A stretch of DNA of 14,436 nucleotides from the NCBI GenBank assembly GCA_040904765.1, contig JBBDST010000063.1, forward strand, positions 1-14,436, in the 5' to 3' direction. Under the pieces are notes generated by a model, which saw nothing but the letters and a program-made list of their open reading frames with translations, was not told where the DNA came from and made no database searches. How positions within the stretch are numbered: the first letter of the stretch is position 1; the number at the start of each line of letters is the position of its first letter. Positions 1-7,287 of the stretch are shown here, piece after piece. Source of the stretch: JBBDST01 sp040904765. GTDB lineage: Bacteria > Actinomycetota > Nitriliruptoria > Nitriliruptorales > Nitriliruptoraceae. The position numbers and the translations under genes are program-made.

Positions 1-210
1 GGTGGGAGCCGCAAACTTGCCAAACAGTTGAAATATGCTGACCGCGTCGGTGCAGAACTCGTCGTCTTGTATGGGGCTCACGAACGTGAGGCCGGTACGG
101 TAATCGTAAAAGAGATGCGTTCTGGCGTGCAGCACACGTTCACACCAGACACGGTTGATACGGCCATTCACACCCTGTGGCAAGAACGATCAACCGCCAA
201 ACAATCCTGA
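1..210 (+). CDS. hisS: Histidyl-tRNA synthetase, C-terminal fragment (5' end outside window)
   Basis: The reading frame is open from base 1 and ends at TGA 208-210, giving the last 69 residues of a protein whose start lies upstream. The fragment begins GGSRKLAKQLKYADRVGAEL and continues with a VVLYGAHEREAGTVIVKEM-type stretch. This is the pattern of the class II anticodon-binding domain at the end of HisRS, where a helix with K-x-x-A-D-R-x-G-A is followed by a beta strand (V-V-L-Y-G), an E-x-x-x-G-T-V-x-V-K strand and a final helix. HisRS charges tRNA-His with histidine in the cytoplasm; the catalytic motifs lie outside the window. Its position 25 bases before aspS matches the common hisS-aspS pairing in bacteria, which supports the call. 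ProRS, ThrRS or GlyRS share the fold but are less likely given sequence pattern and context. Confidence 0.85.
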   Translation, partial: GGSRKLAKQLKYADRVGAELVVLYGAHEREAGTVIVKEMRSGVQHTFTPDTVDTAIHTLWQERSTAKQS

Positions 211-224
211 ATTCTTCCTTGCTT

Positions 225-228
225 AAGG
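225..228 (+). promoter_or_regulatory. Ribosome binding site deciding the aspS start
   Basis: AAGG lies 7 bases before GTG 236. No comparable purine run precedes the alternative ATG at 260, so this site favours the longer AspRS. Seen directly; its function is inferred. Confidence 0.5.
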
Positions 229-235
229 CACACCT

Positions 236-2017
236 GTGAGTATTTCACCTTACGGTTCAATGCGGACCCACGGCGCCGGCACCCTGCGCGCTGACGACGC
301 CGGCACCCTTGTGACTGTCGCCGGTTGGGTTCAAACCCGCCGAGATCATGGCGGCGTCGTTTTTCTTGACCTGCGTGACCGCACCGGACTGGTGCAGATC
401 GTCGTTGATCCAGACCAGTCAGACACGCTCGCCGCCGCCCACCGGGTGCGTTCCGAATGGGTGATCTGTGTCACCGGAACTGTGCGTCCCCGGCCAGAAG
501 GGATGGCAAACGACCGATTTTCGTCTGGTGCGATCGAAATCGCCGCCGAAAACTTTGCCGTCTTAAGTGTTGCCGACACGCCACCGTTTCCCGTCGAAGA
601 CGGCCTTGAAGTTGCCGAAGAACTCCGTTTGAAACATCGCTACGTCGATTTGCGCCGCAGTGAAATGGCAAACGTGTTGACGTTACGCTCACGTGCCAAT
701 GCGCTCATCCGCCGCGTGCTTGAACGTCACGGTTTCTTAGAAATCGAAACACCGATGCTGACGCGGGCAACCCCAGAAGGCGCACGCGACTTTTTGGTGC
801 CCTCCCGCCTGCAGCCAGGTATGACCTATGCGCTGCCTCAGTCACCGCAACTGTTTAAACAGTTGTTAATGATGTCCGGTTTTGAACGCTACTACCAGAT
901 CGCCCGCTGTTTTCGTGACGAAGATCTGCGAGCCGACCGGCAACCCGAATTCACCCAACTAGATATCGAACTGTCATTTGGATCTGAAGAAGACATTTTT
1001 GCGCTCGTAGAAGAACTCTTAAGCGAAATGTGGCAAGAACTGCTCGGTGTTACTATCCCTACCCCGTTTCCGCAGATGAGCTATTTCGAAGCGATGCGCC
1101 GGTTTGGTTCCGACAAGCCCGACATGCGGATTGCACTGGAACTCACCGATCTCACCGACGTGTTTGCCACCACTGAGGTGGGCGTGTTTCGTCAGGTACT
1201 CAACGACGACGGGGTAGTGGTCGCGTTAGCTGTACCTGGCGGCAGCGCACTGAGTCGCCGCGACTTTGACAACTGGGTCACCTGGGCGCAGCAGCGGCGC
1301 GCCAAAGGCCTTGCTTGGGGGGTAGTCGAAGCCGACGGCACGTTACGTTCTCCACTTAGCAAATTTATGCGCGAGGATGAACTTGCTGGCCTGCTTGAGC
1401 AAACCGGCGCAACAGTTGGCGATGCCGTCTTTTTTGGTGCCGGCGAAGAACACTTCACCCGCACCCTCATGGGCGCCTTACGCGTCGACATCGCCCATGC
1501 GCTCAACCTCGTTGATGACAGCCGTTGGGAATTTTTGTGGATCACCCCAATGGCCCTGTTTGAACCGGTCGATGGGGGAGGGTTCAAACCCGGCAACCAC
1601 CCGTTCACCGCACCAAGTCCCCAATGGGAACAAAACTTTGCCGAGCATCCCAAAGAAGCCACGTCACGCGGCTATGACGTCATTTTGAACGGCGTTGAAC
1701 TCGGCGGAGGTTCGATTCGTATCCACGACCGTGACCTGCAGTTGAAGATGCTGTCGTTTCTTGGCATCAACGCCGACGACGCCCAAGAACGGTTCGGGTT
1801 TCTGCTGCGCGCCCTCTCGCACGGGGCACCACCGCACGGCGGGATCGCTTTTGGTCTTGACCGGCTCGTCATGCTGCTCGCCAATCGGGCAAGCATCCGC
1901 GATGCGATCGCATTTCCGAAAACCCAAACGGGCGGCTGTCCGCTCACCGACGCACCCGCAGCGTTTGATGACGAAGCACTGTCCGAACTGGGTTTACGGG
2001 TACGTCCACGCAGCTAA
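236..2017 (+). CDS. aspS: Aspartyl-tRNA synthetase, bacterial type, probably non-discriminating
   Basis: The 593-residue protein has the usual length of bacterial AspRS. It has an N-terminal OB-fold anticodon-binding domain (about residues 10-120, with GWVQTRRDHGG and FLDLRDRTG). The class II catalytic core carries PQSPQLFKQLLM near 200, motif 2 FRDEDLRADRQPEFTQLDIE near 226-245 and motif 3 AFGLDRLVMLL near 540. The bacterial GAD insertion lies between them, about 305-420. It charges tRNA-Asp in the cytoplasm. His38 in RRDHGG matches the residue seen in non-discriminating AspRS such as that of Pseudomonas aeruginosa, where E. coli has Leu. I infer that this enzyme may also charge tRNA-Asn for GatCAB amidation. 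GTG at 236 has AAGG at 225-228 with 7-base spacing; ATG 260 (MRTHGAG) resembles the start in mycobacteria but has no ribosome site, so it is second choice. Located 25 bases after hisS. Confidence 0.97.
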   Translation: MSISPYGSMRTHGAGTLRADDAGTLVTVAGWVQTRRDHGGVVFLDLRDRTGLVQIVVDPDQSDTLAAAHRVRSEWVICVTGTVRPRPEGMANDRFSSGAIEIAAENFAVLSVADTPPFPVEDGLEVAEELRLKHRYVDLRRSEMANVLTLRSRANALIRRVLERHGFLEIETPMLTRATPEGARDFLVPSRLQPGMTYALPQSPQLFKQLLMMSGFERYYQIARCFRDEDLRADRQPEFTQLDIELSFGSEEDIFALVEELLSEMWQELLGVTIPTPFPQMSYFEAMRRFGSDKPDMRIALELTDLTDVFATTEVGVFRQVLNDDGVVVALAVPGGSALSRRDFDNWVTWAQQRRAKGLAWGVVEADGTLRSPLSKFMREDELAGLLEQTGATVGDAVFFGAGEEHFTRTLMGALRVDIAHALNLVDDSRWEFLWITPMALFEPVDGGGFKPGNHPFTAPSPQWEQNFAEHPKEATSRGYDVILNGVELGGGSIRIHDRDLQLKMLSFLGINADDAQERFGFLLRALSHGAPPHGGIAFGLDRLVMLLANRASIRDAIAFPKTQTGGCPLTDAPAAFDDEALSELGLRVRPRS

Positions 2018-2041
2018 CGCCAGCACAACGTCGGGTTGTGG

Positions 2042-2071
2042 TGTACAGGTGCAACCGGCGCTCGCTACGGT
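2042..2071 (+). promoter_or_regulatory. Candidate promoter for a leaderless rarA mRNA
   Basis: TACGGT at 2066-2071 fits the TANNNT -10 pattern common in actinobacteria. It ends six bases before the A of ATG 2078, so transcription would begin at or next to the start codon. TGTACA at 2042-2047 matches four of six bases of the -35 consensus with an 18-base spacer. No Shine-Dalgarno sequence precedes ATG 2078, as expected for leaderless translation, which is frequent in actinobacteria. Such short motifs arise often by chance. Confidence 0.3.
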
Positions 2072-2077
2072 TCACCT

Positions 2078-3523
2078 ATGGCCGAACCGGAACTGTCGCT
2101 AGACGACAACCCCGCGCAGGAAACTGGCGGGGCAGTGCTCTTCATGTCGGGCATGTCCGGCCAACAGCCGCTCGCTGCCCGCATGCGACCACGCACCCTT
2201 GAAGAGTACGTGGGACAGTCCCACGTCATCGGTGAAGACACCGCCCTACGGCGTGCGCTCGCACAAGGACTGCTGCGATCCCTCATCTTGTTTGGCCCGC
2301 CTGGGGTTGGCAAGACATCACTGGCACGCGTGCTTGCCCGCCATGTCGATGCCGTCTGGATTGAACTATCAGCCGTATCTGCCGGCGTGAAAGATCTGCG
2401 TCGCCACGTCGAAGAAGGCCGTGCCCGCTACGAAATGCGCCAACGGCAAACCGTGCTGTTTGTCGACGAAATCCACCGGTTCTCAACTACCCAGCAGGAC
2501 GCCCTGCTGCCTGGCGTTGAAGCAGGCTGGGTGACATTGATCGGCGCAACCACCGAAAACCCGTTTTTTGAAGTGACCGCACCGCTCTTATCGCGCTGTC
2601 AACTGTTACGCCTTGAACCGTTAACCGCAACCGAAATTTCAACCCTTATCGACCGGGCGTTACAAGACCCCGAACGTGGCTTTGGCGGACGCATCACCCT
2701 CACCGACGACGCCTACACGTATCTGACAGACATCGCCGACGGGGATGCCAGAGCCGCGTTAACCGCAATTGATGTTGCCGCGATTGCCGCCGGAGCGGAC
2801 AGCACTCAAACCACACTGCCGGTACTGCTCGACGTGGAAGACCTTGCCCAGTCGCAGCGACGCTTTCGCTACGACAAAGCCCAAGACAGCCATTACGACC
2901 AGGCATCCGCTTTCATCAAAAGTTTGCGCGGTTCAGATCCTGATGCGGCCGTGTACTGGATGCTGCGGATGCTCGAATCCGGCGAAGATCCGCGTTTCAT
3001 TGCCAGACGCATGGTGATTTTCGCCTCCGAAGACGTTGGTTTAGCCGACCGAGGTGCGTTGGGGGTTGCTACAGCCGCGTTTGACGCGTTGCAGTTCGTC
3101 GGATTGCCAGAAGCCCGCTATGCCCTAACCCACGCCGCGTTAGCGTTGGCGACCGCCCCAAAATCAAATAGTGTCGCCCGAGCGCTCACTGCCGGGCTGC
3201 GCGCCGTCAACCAGCATGGCAATGCGCCGGTGCCAAATCACTTGCGTGACGGGCATTACGCCGGCGCAAAACAGTTAAACGCCGGAGTGGGCTACCAATA
3301 TCCCCACGATCACCCGTCAGGTTTCATCGCAAATCAGCAGTATCTGCCCGACGGGTTTGACGGCGTTAGACTCTACCAACCATCAGAACATGGGCATGAA
3401 GCCGCGGTGAAAGCTCGGCTTGACACTTTGCGTGCCAGCGTCCAGCAGGCGACTGCGAAACGTCACCGAACCGATAAGCCCCAGGCGCCCCCATACGCTG
3501 CCGACAAAGGCCAACAATCGTGA
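2078..3523 (+). CDS. rarA: Replication-associated recombination protein A (MgsA/WRNIP1-type AAA+ ATPase)
   Basis: This 481-residue AAA+ ATPase of the RarA/MgsA family acts at stalled replication forks together with SSB and the replisome. The N-terminus carries the family signature PLAARMRPRTLEEYVGQSH. Walker A is GPPGVGKT with Lys79. Walker B is FVDEIHRF with Asp130 and Glu131. Sensor 1 is GATTENPFF at 156-164, followed by LLSRCQLL. The C-terminal half holds the RarA tetramerisation region: YDKAQDSHYDQASAFIKSLR, YWMLRMLESGEDPRFIARR and FASEDVGLAD. The last 25 or so residues are a charged, poorly conserved tail. Length agrees with the family. The frame extends upstream to a TTG at 2036, but the extra 14 residues (MWCTGATG...) do not look like the family, so ATG 2078 is chosen. 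The stop overlaps the next gene's GTG by the GTGA pattern, implying coupled translation. Confidence 0.95.
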   Translation: MAEPELSLDDNPAQETGGAVLFMSGMSGQQPLAARMRPRTLEEYVGQSHVIGEDTALRRALAQGLLRSLILFGPPGVGKTSLARVLARHVDAVWIELSAVSAGVKDLRRHVEEGRARYEMRQRQTVLFVDEIHRFSTTQQDALLPGVEAGWVTLIGATTENPFFEVTAPLLSRCQLLRLEPLTATEISTLIDRALQDPERGFGGRITLTDDAYTYLTDIADGDARAALTAIDVAAIAAGADSTQTTLPVLLDVEDLAQSQRRFRYDKAQDSHYDQASAFIKSLRGSDPDAAVYWMLRMLESGEDPRFIARRMVIFASEDVGLADRGALGVATAAFDALQFVGLPEARYALTHAALALATAPKSNSVARALTAGLRAVNQHGNAPVPNHLRDGHYAGAKQLNAGVGYQYPHDHPSGFIANQQYLPDGFDGVRLYQPSEHGHEAAVKARLDTLRASVQQATAKRHRTDKPQAPPYAADKGQQS

Positions 3524-3876
3524 GTATTAGAGACTGGGTAGTCATTTCCGCCACCGTGTTCTTCGCGCTGTTTGTGGTGATTGCCTCTTGGACCTTGATC
3601 AAACTGGTCGGGTTACTCGAAGAAGCAACCCGCAGTGTCCGTGAAGCCACCGATCGGATCTTGCCAACGTTAGAGCAACTCACCGACACGGCAGCAGGTG
3701 TCAACGTCGAACTCGCACGAGTCGACACGATCCTTGCGGGGGTGCAGTCGATCACCACCACCGGCGAGAAACTAGTGTCTTTGGTGCATGCTGCCGTTGC
3801 CAACCCGCTGGTTAAAGTCGCCGGTTTTGCCGCCGGTGCGAGCCGGGCGGCAAAACGTTTCCGCAACCCAAGTTGA
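3520..3876 (+). CDS. DUF948-like small membrane-anchored protein
   Basis: The 118-residue protein has one predicted membrane segment at about residues 7-28 (VVISATVFFALFVVIASWTL). A long, probably helical extracellular or cytoplasmic stretch follows, rich in Glu, Thr, Val and Ala (EEATRSVREATDRILPTLEQ). It has a conserved-looking ending, NPLVKVAGFAAGASRAAKRF. The single N-terminal membrane helix, the heptad-like helix and the N-P-L-V-K-x-A-x-F ending fit the DUF948 family, whose members commonly sit just upstream of alaS in actinobacteria. Function is unknown; DUF948 proteins resemble general-stress proteins of Firmicutes only in architecture. The GTG start lies within the rarA stop (GTGA at 3520-3523), so translation is probably coupled. 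The next gene follows 13 bases on. I am confident this is a real gene, and fairly confident of the family. Confidence 0.8.
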   Translation: MSIRDWVVISATVFFALFVVIASWTLIKLVGLLEEATRSVREATDRILPTLEQLTDTAAGVNVELARVDTILAGVQSITTTGEKLVSLVHAAVANPLVKVAGFAAGASRAAKRFRNPS

Positions 3877-3889
3877 TTCGGAGTAACAG

Positions 3890-4108
3890 ATGGGGCTTGT
3901 GTCTTTTGTTGCCGGTGTCAGTATCGGTGTCGGTATCGGCGTGAACGCGTCGAATCGTCTGCGCCGTGCGGTCGCGCCGGCAACCTATGCGCGGCGCGTT
4001 GGAACAACTGCAGCAGTAACCGTCAACCGGTTCACTGATGCGTTTGTTGACGCACGTGAGGCACAACGTGCCCGCGAAGCCGAACTTGGCGACACGTATC
4101 TGCGTTAA
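3890..4108 (+). CDS. Small glycine-rich hypothetical protein upstream of alaS
   Basis: The 72-residue protein begins with a glycine-zipper-like hydrophobic run, MGLVSFVAGVSIGVGIGV (residues 1-18), which could insert in or pack on a membrane. A basic stretch follows (NRLRRAVAPATYARRV), then a probable helix ending in a charged tail (FVDAREAQRAREAELGDTYL). I do not recognise a catalytic motif. Its size and place, between a DUF948-type gene and alaS, match the short proteins of unknown function found there in other actinobacteria (for example DUF6167 in streptomycetes); homology is inferred from position and general layout, not shown. ATG 3890 has GGAG at 3880-3883 with 6-base spacing, which supports translation. 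It is 13 bases after the DUF948-like gene and 49 bases before alaS, so it is likely co-transcribed with the former. The two may work together at the membrane. Confidence 0.75.
   Translation: MGLVSFVAGVSIGVGIGVNASNRLRRAVAPATYARRVGTTAAVTVNRFTDAFVDAREAQRAREAELGDTYLR
3914..3937 (+). repeat. Tandem 12-base repeat inside the 72-residue gene
   Basis: GGTGTCAGTATC at 3914-3925 is followed directly by GGTGTCGGTATC at 3926-3937, with one mismatch. The repeat encodes the GVSIGVGI glycine-zipper. It is a two-copy repeat in frame, so a slip would add or remove four residues. It is most simply explained by the protein's Gly-Val-Gly-Ile pattern. Confidence 0.7.
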
Positions 4109-4125
4109 GGCGTTGTCTGACGTTC

Positions 4126-4131
4126 TAGGCT
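4126..4131 (+). promoter_or_regulatory. Candidate -10 element for alaS
   Basis: TAGGCT fits TANNNT and is a typical actinobacterial -10 hexamer. A start near base 4138 would leave a leader of about 20 bases that contains the GAGGA ribosome site at 4147-4151. No convincing -35 is visible at the right distance. The 49-base gap is too short for a T-box leader. Confidence 0.35.
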
Positions 4132-4157
4132 TGCCGCACTGACCTTGAGGATTAGCC

Positions 4158-6800
4158 GTGGATTCCCGAAGTATCCGTGAGACATTTCTGGATTTTTTTG
4201 TTGAACGTGGCGCCCAGCGTTACGACTCGGCTTCGCTGATCCCAAACGACCCGTCGTTGCTGCTCACTATTGCGGGCATGGTCCCATTTAAAGCCTATTT
4301 CATGGGGGACGCGACTCCGCCAGCAACTCGTGCCGTGAGCTACCAGAAATGTGTACGCACCAACGACATCGAAAACGTTGGCCATACCACCCGCCACCTG
4401 TCCTTTTTTGAGATGCTCGGCAACTTCTCGTTCGGCGACTATTTCAAACGTGACGCGATCCGTTGGGCCTACGAACTGGCCGTTGAGAAGTATCAGCTTG
4501 ACCCAGAGCGCATCTGGGTCACCGTCTACACCGACGATGACGAGACCGCCGCGATCTGGCTTGAAGAAACCGCCATCCCTGCCGAACGCATCCAGCGCCT
4601 TGGTGCCGACGATAACTACTGGTGGACGCACGCGGCTGGCCCTGGCGGACCCAACACCGAAATGTATTACGACCGGGGGGATGCTTACGGTCAAGCCGGT
4701 GGTCCGGCAGTCAACGATGAGCGTTACCTTGAGTTTTACAACCTCGTTTTTATGCAGCATGCCCTCGATGATGACGGCACCATCTTAGGCGAGCTGCCCG
4801 CCAAAAACGTCGATACCGGCCTTGGGTTGGAACGTATGGCTGTGCTGTTGCAAGATGTCGACAACGTGTTTGAAACCGACCTGTTTCGCCCGCTGATCAG
4901 CGCCGCAGAAACCCTCTCACAGGTTGTTTATGGCCAAGATAGTGACCGTGACGTGTCGTTGCGGGTTTTGGCCGAACATGCTCGTACGTCCGCATTTTTG
5001 ATCGCTGACGGGGTGCTGCCCGCCAAAGACGGGCGCGGCTATGTGCTGCGCCGACTGTTGCGACGCGCACTGCGCCACGCCCAACTGCTTGGTGTTGACG
5101 TGGCTGAAGGCACCGCGGTACTCGTACCTATGATTGATACGGTCATCGCCACGTTAAGTCCGCTGTATCCCGAACTGGCCGATCAACAGGTACTCATCAC
5201 GCGCATCGTCGCCGCCGAAGAACGGGACTTTGGTGCACGGCTACGCAGCGGCCTTACCCGTATCGACACGCTGGTTGACAGCTTAAAACCTGGTGAACAA
5301 CTCTCTGGCGAAGCGGCCTTTGAACTTCACGACACATATGGCTTTCCGATCGATTTGACGCTAGAAATCGCCGCCGATCAGGGGCTTGCCGTTGACCGTG
5401 ACCGCTTTGTTGTACTGATGGAAGAACAGCGCGACCGGGCCCGCAAGTCGGTCAAACGTGGCGGTGCCGGGGTTGGCGTTGAGGTGTATCGCGATGCGCT
5501 TGCGTTAACCGGCGCAACCACGTTTGTTGGCTATGAAGAACTGGCTAGCGAAGCAACCATCGGTGCGCTTGTGGCTACCGGTGGCGTGTTAAACGAAGCA
5601 TCTGAAGGTGATGAAGTTGAAGTCCTTATGCCACGCACTCCGTTTTATGCTGAAGGTGGTGGGCAGGTGGGCGATCAAGGCATCATCGAAACCGAAACGG
5701 GTCGACTTGAAGTACTCGACACCCAGCTGGCACTCGATGGGGTTACAACGCACCGGGCACGGGTCGTTGCCGGTGAAGTGCGTCAAGGCCAAGGCGCCTA
5801 CGCGACCGTTGACGGGACACTGCGAGCAGCGACAGCCCGCAGCCACTCAGCTACCCACCTGCTGCACGCAACCATCAAAGAACTGCTTGGTCCGCATGCC
5901 CAACAGGCCGGCTCGCTGGTGTCTCCGGGACGGTTTCGTTTCGACTTCCCACATTTTGCGCCGGTAAGCGGCGAAGAACTTGCCCACATCGAAGCGGTCG
6001 TGAACGCCCGCGTGCTCGCCGATCCGTATGTCACCACGCAAGTGATGTCGCTGGCAGATGCCAAGGATGCCGGTGCGGTTGCGAACTTCGGCGACAAATA
6101 CGGTGAAGTTGTGCGGGTCGTTACGATCGGTGACTACTCCAAAGAACTGTGTGGAGGGACCCATGCGCCGCGTGGGGCAACTATTGGCACGATTGCTGTG
6201 GTCAAAGAAGAATCGATCGGTTCCAACACCCGCCGGATCGAAGCATTAACCGGCGAAGATGCGCTCACTTTCTTTGGGAAAGAACGGATCGTCGCCCAAG
6301 ATGTAGCCCGACTCCTTGATGTTCCAACCGACGAAACCGTCGATCGGGTCACCAACCTCATCAAACGTCTGCGCGACGCCGAAAAACAACTCGCCACGTT
6401 ACGTGAAGCAGGCCTTGCCAAACAGGCCGAAACGCTGGCCAAAACGGCTGTGCAGCACGACGGCTTGGCACTGGTGAAACACCGGCAAGACGGCCTGTCA
6501 GCCGACGAACTACGCAGCCTCGCGTTGTCTATACGCAGCCACCTCGCCGACCCTGCAGTAGTGATCGTCGGGACGTTCACCAACGACGCCAAAGCAATGC
6601 TCGTCACCGCCGTCACACCATCTATAGTCGACGGTGGGGTAACGGCACGTGACATTCTGGCTGATGCTGCCAGCTGTGTCGGTGGTGGTGCTGGCGGGAA
6701 AGGCGACGTCGCTCAAGCCGGCGGACGTGACGGAACGAAACTCGACGAGGCGTTAACCGTGGCTGTCAACGCCGCTCACACGCTGATTACACGCGCGTGA
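4158..6800 (+). CDS. alaS: Alanyl-tRNA synthetase
   Basis: This 880-residue enzyme, close to the E. coli length of 876, charges tRNA-Ala and edits mischarged Ser or Gly. The N-terminal class II catalytic domain has IRETFLDFFVERG, SLIPNDPSLLLTIAGMVPFK, RHLSFFEMLGNFSFGDYFK and GLGLERMAVLLQ near 230. The editing domain carries the zinc-binding pairs His563/His567 (HSATHLLH) and Cys665/His669 (CGGTH), so all four ligands are present at spacing like that of E. coli. The C-Ala/DHHA1 domain ends with GGGAGGKGDVAQAGGRD. The GTG start at 4158 has GAGGA at 4147-4151 with 6-base spacing. The stop overlaps ruvX as GTGA. It is the third aminoacyl-tRNA synthetase gene within about 7 kb. No truncation or frameshift is visible. 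Confidence 0.98.
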   Translation: MDSRSIRETFLDFFVERGAQRYDSASLIPNDPSLLLTIAGMVPFKAYFMGDATPPATRAVSYQKCVRTNDIENVGHTTRHLSFFEMLGNFSFGDYFKRDAIRWAYELAVEKYQLDPERIWVTVYTDDDETAAIWLEETAIPAERIQRLGADDNYWWTHAAGPGGPNTEMYYDRGDAYGQAGGPAVNDERYLEFYNLVFMQHALDDDGTILGELPAKNVDTGLGLERMAVLLQDVDNVFETDLFRPLISAAETLSQVVYGQDSDRDVSLRVLAEHARTSAFLIADGVLPAKDGRGYVLRRLLRRALRHAQLLGVDVAEGTAVLVPMIDTVIATLSPLYPELADQQVLITRIVAAEERDFGARLRSGLTRIDTLVDSLKPGEQLSGEAAFELHDTYGFPIDLTLEIAADQGLAVDRDRFVVLMEEQRDRARKSVKRGGAGVGVEVYRDALALTGATTFVGYEELASEATIGALVATGGVLNEASEGDEVEVLMPRTPFYAEGGGQVGDQGIIETETGRLEVLDTQLALDGVTTHRARVVAGEVRQGQGAYATVDGTLRAATARSHSATHLLHATIKELLGPHAQQAGSLVSPGRFRFDFPHFAPVSGEELAHIEAVVNARVLADPYVTTQVMSLADAKDAGAVANFGDKYGEVVRVVTIGDYSKELCGGTHAPRGATIGTIAVVKEESIGSNTRRIEALTGEDALTFFGKERIVAQDVARLLDVPTDETVDRVTNLIKRLRDAEKQLATLREAGLAKQAETLAKTAVQHDGLALVKHRQDGLSADELRSLALSIRSHLADPAVVIVGTFTNDAKAMLVTAVTPSIVDGGVTARDILADAASCVGGGAGGKGDVAQAGGRDGTKLDEALTVAVNAAHTLITRA

Positions 6801-7276
6801 CCGACCAGGCGATCCTGCCGTTAGACGGGCGCCTGCTTGGCGTTGATCTTGGTGAGGTGCGGGTCGGTATTGCGCTGAGTGATCCAGGTCAGATCATTGC
6901 CCAGGCAGTTGCCACCTGTGTCGTGCCACGCAACGACATGGAGGCAATGCTTGAAGCGGTGATGGCGGCCGTGAAAGAACACGACCCCGTCGGGGTGGTT
7001 GTTGGTCATCCTCGTCAACTCGACGGGCGAGAAGGGGCGAAAGCCACCATGGCACGTCGGTTTGCCAAGTCGCTCAGCGAGGCGATTGAACGACCGGTAG
7101 TGCTGATCGACGAACGTTTCTCCACCGTTGAAGCTGAACGGGTACTGATCGATGCGGACCTGTCACGAGCCAAACGAAAAACGGTGATCGACCAGGTCGC
7201 GGCAAGTGTCGTGTTGCAGCATGCCTTAGAACGGCAACGCATCCGCCGTAGTCAACAAAACCCGCCAGCGTCGTAA
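6797..7276 (+). CDS. ruvX: YqgF/RuvX family RNase H-fold nuclease (16S rRNA 5'-end maturation)
   Basis: The 159-residue protein has the RNase H-like fold of the YqgF family. In E. coli this family is needed to mature the 5' end of 16S rRNA; it was earlier annotated as a putative Holliday-junction resolvase. The three acidic centres are visible: Asp17 in GVDLGEVRVGIALSD, the IDERFSTVEAERVL motif at 104-117, and Asp132 in VIDQVAASVVLQ. The central VVGHPRQLDGREG segment matches the family's VVGLPxxxDG, with His in place of the usual Leu, which is probably tolerated. The GTG start lies in the alaS stop (GTGA 6797-6800), indicating coupled translation; mltG follows after an 11-base gap. The adjacency alaS-ruvX-mltG is common in Gram-positive bacteria and supports the identification. 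Confidence 0.93.
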   Translation: MTDQAILPLDGRLLGVDLGEVRVGIALSDPGQIIAQAVATCVVPRNDMEAMLEAVMAAVKEHDPVGVVVGHPRQLDGREGAKATMARRFAKSLSEAIERPVVLIDERFSTVEAERVLIDADLSRAKRKTVIDQVAASVVLQHALERQRIRRSQQNPPAS

Positions 7277-7287
7277 CGGAGGACCGT

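Noticed and set aside
2024..2040. Hairpin CACAAC(GTCGG)GTTGTG after aspS as a terminator
   Set aside because: The stem is only six pairs, half A-T, and is followed by GTGTACAGG rather than a T run; too weak to call.
2036..2077. Upstream TTG extension of rarA
   Set aside because: The 14 added residues look unlike RarA, and TTG has no ribosome site; ATG 2078 fits the family better.
3366..3866. 166-codon minus-strand frame across rarA and the DUF948-like gene
   Set aside because: It opposes two supported genes and has no recognisable domain.
4109..4157. T-box or other riboswitch before alaS
   Set aside because: The gap is 49 bases, far too short, and no T-box sequence is present.
4152..4760. 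202-codon open frame on the minus strand inside alaS
   Set aside because: It lies opposite the conserved AlaRS catalytic domain, resembles no family, and such antisense frames are common in GC-rich coding DNA.
6134..6655. 173-codon minus-strand frame inside alaS
   Set aside because: Opposite the zinc-binding and C-Ala regions; composition (Ser, Arg, Ala rich) is that of a frame shadow.
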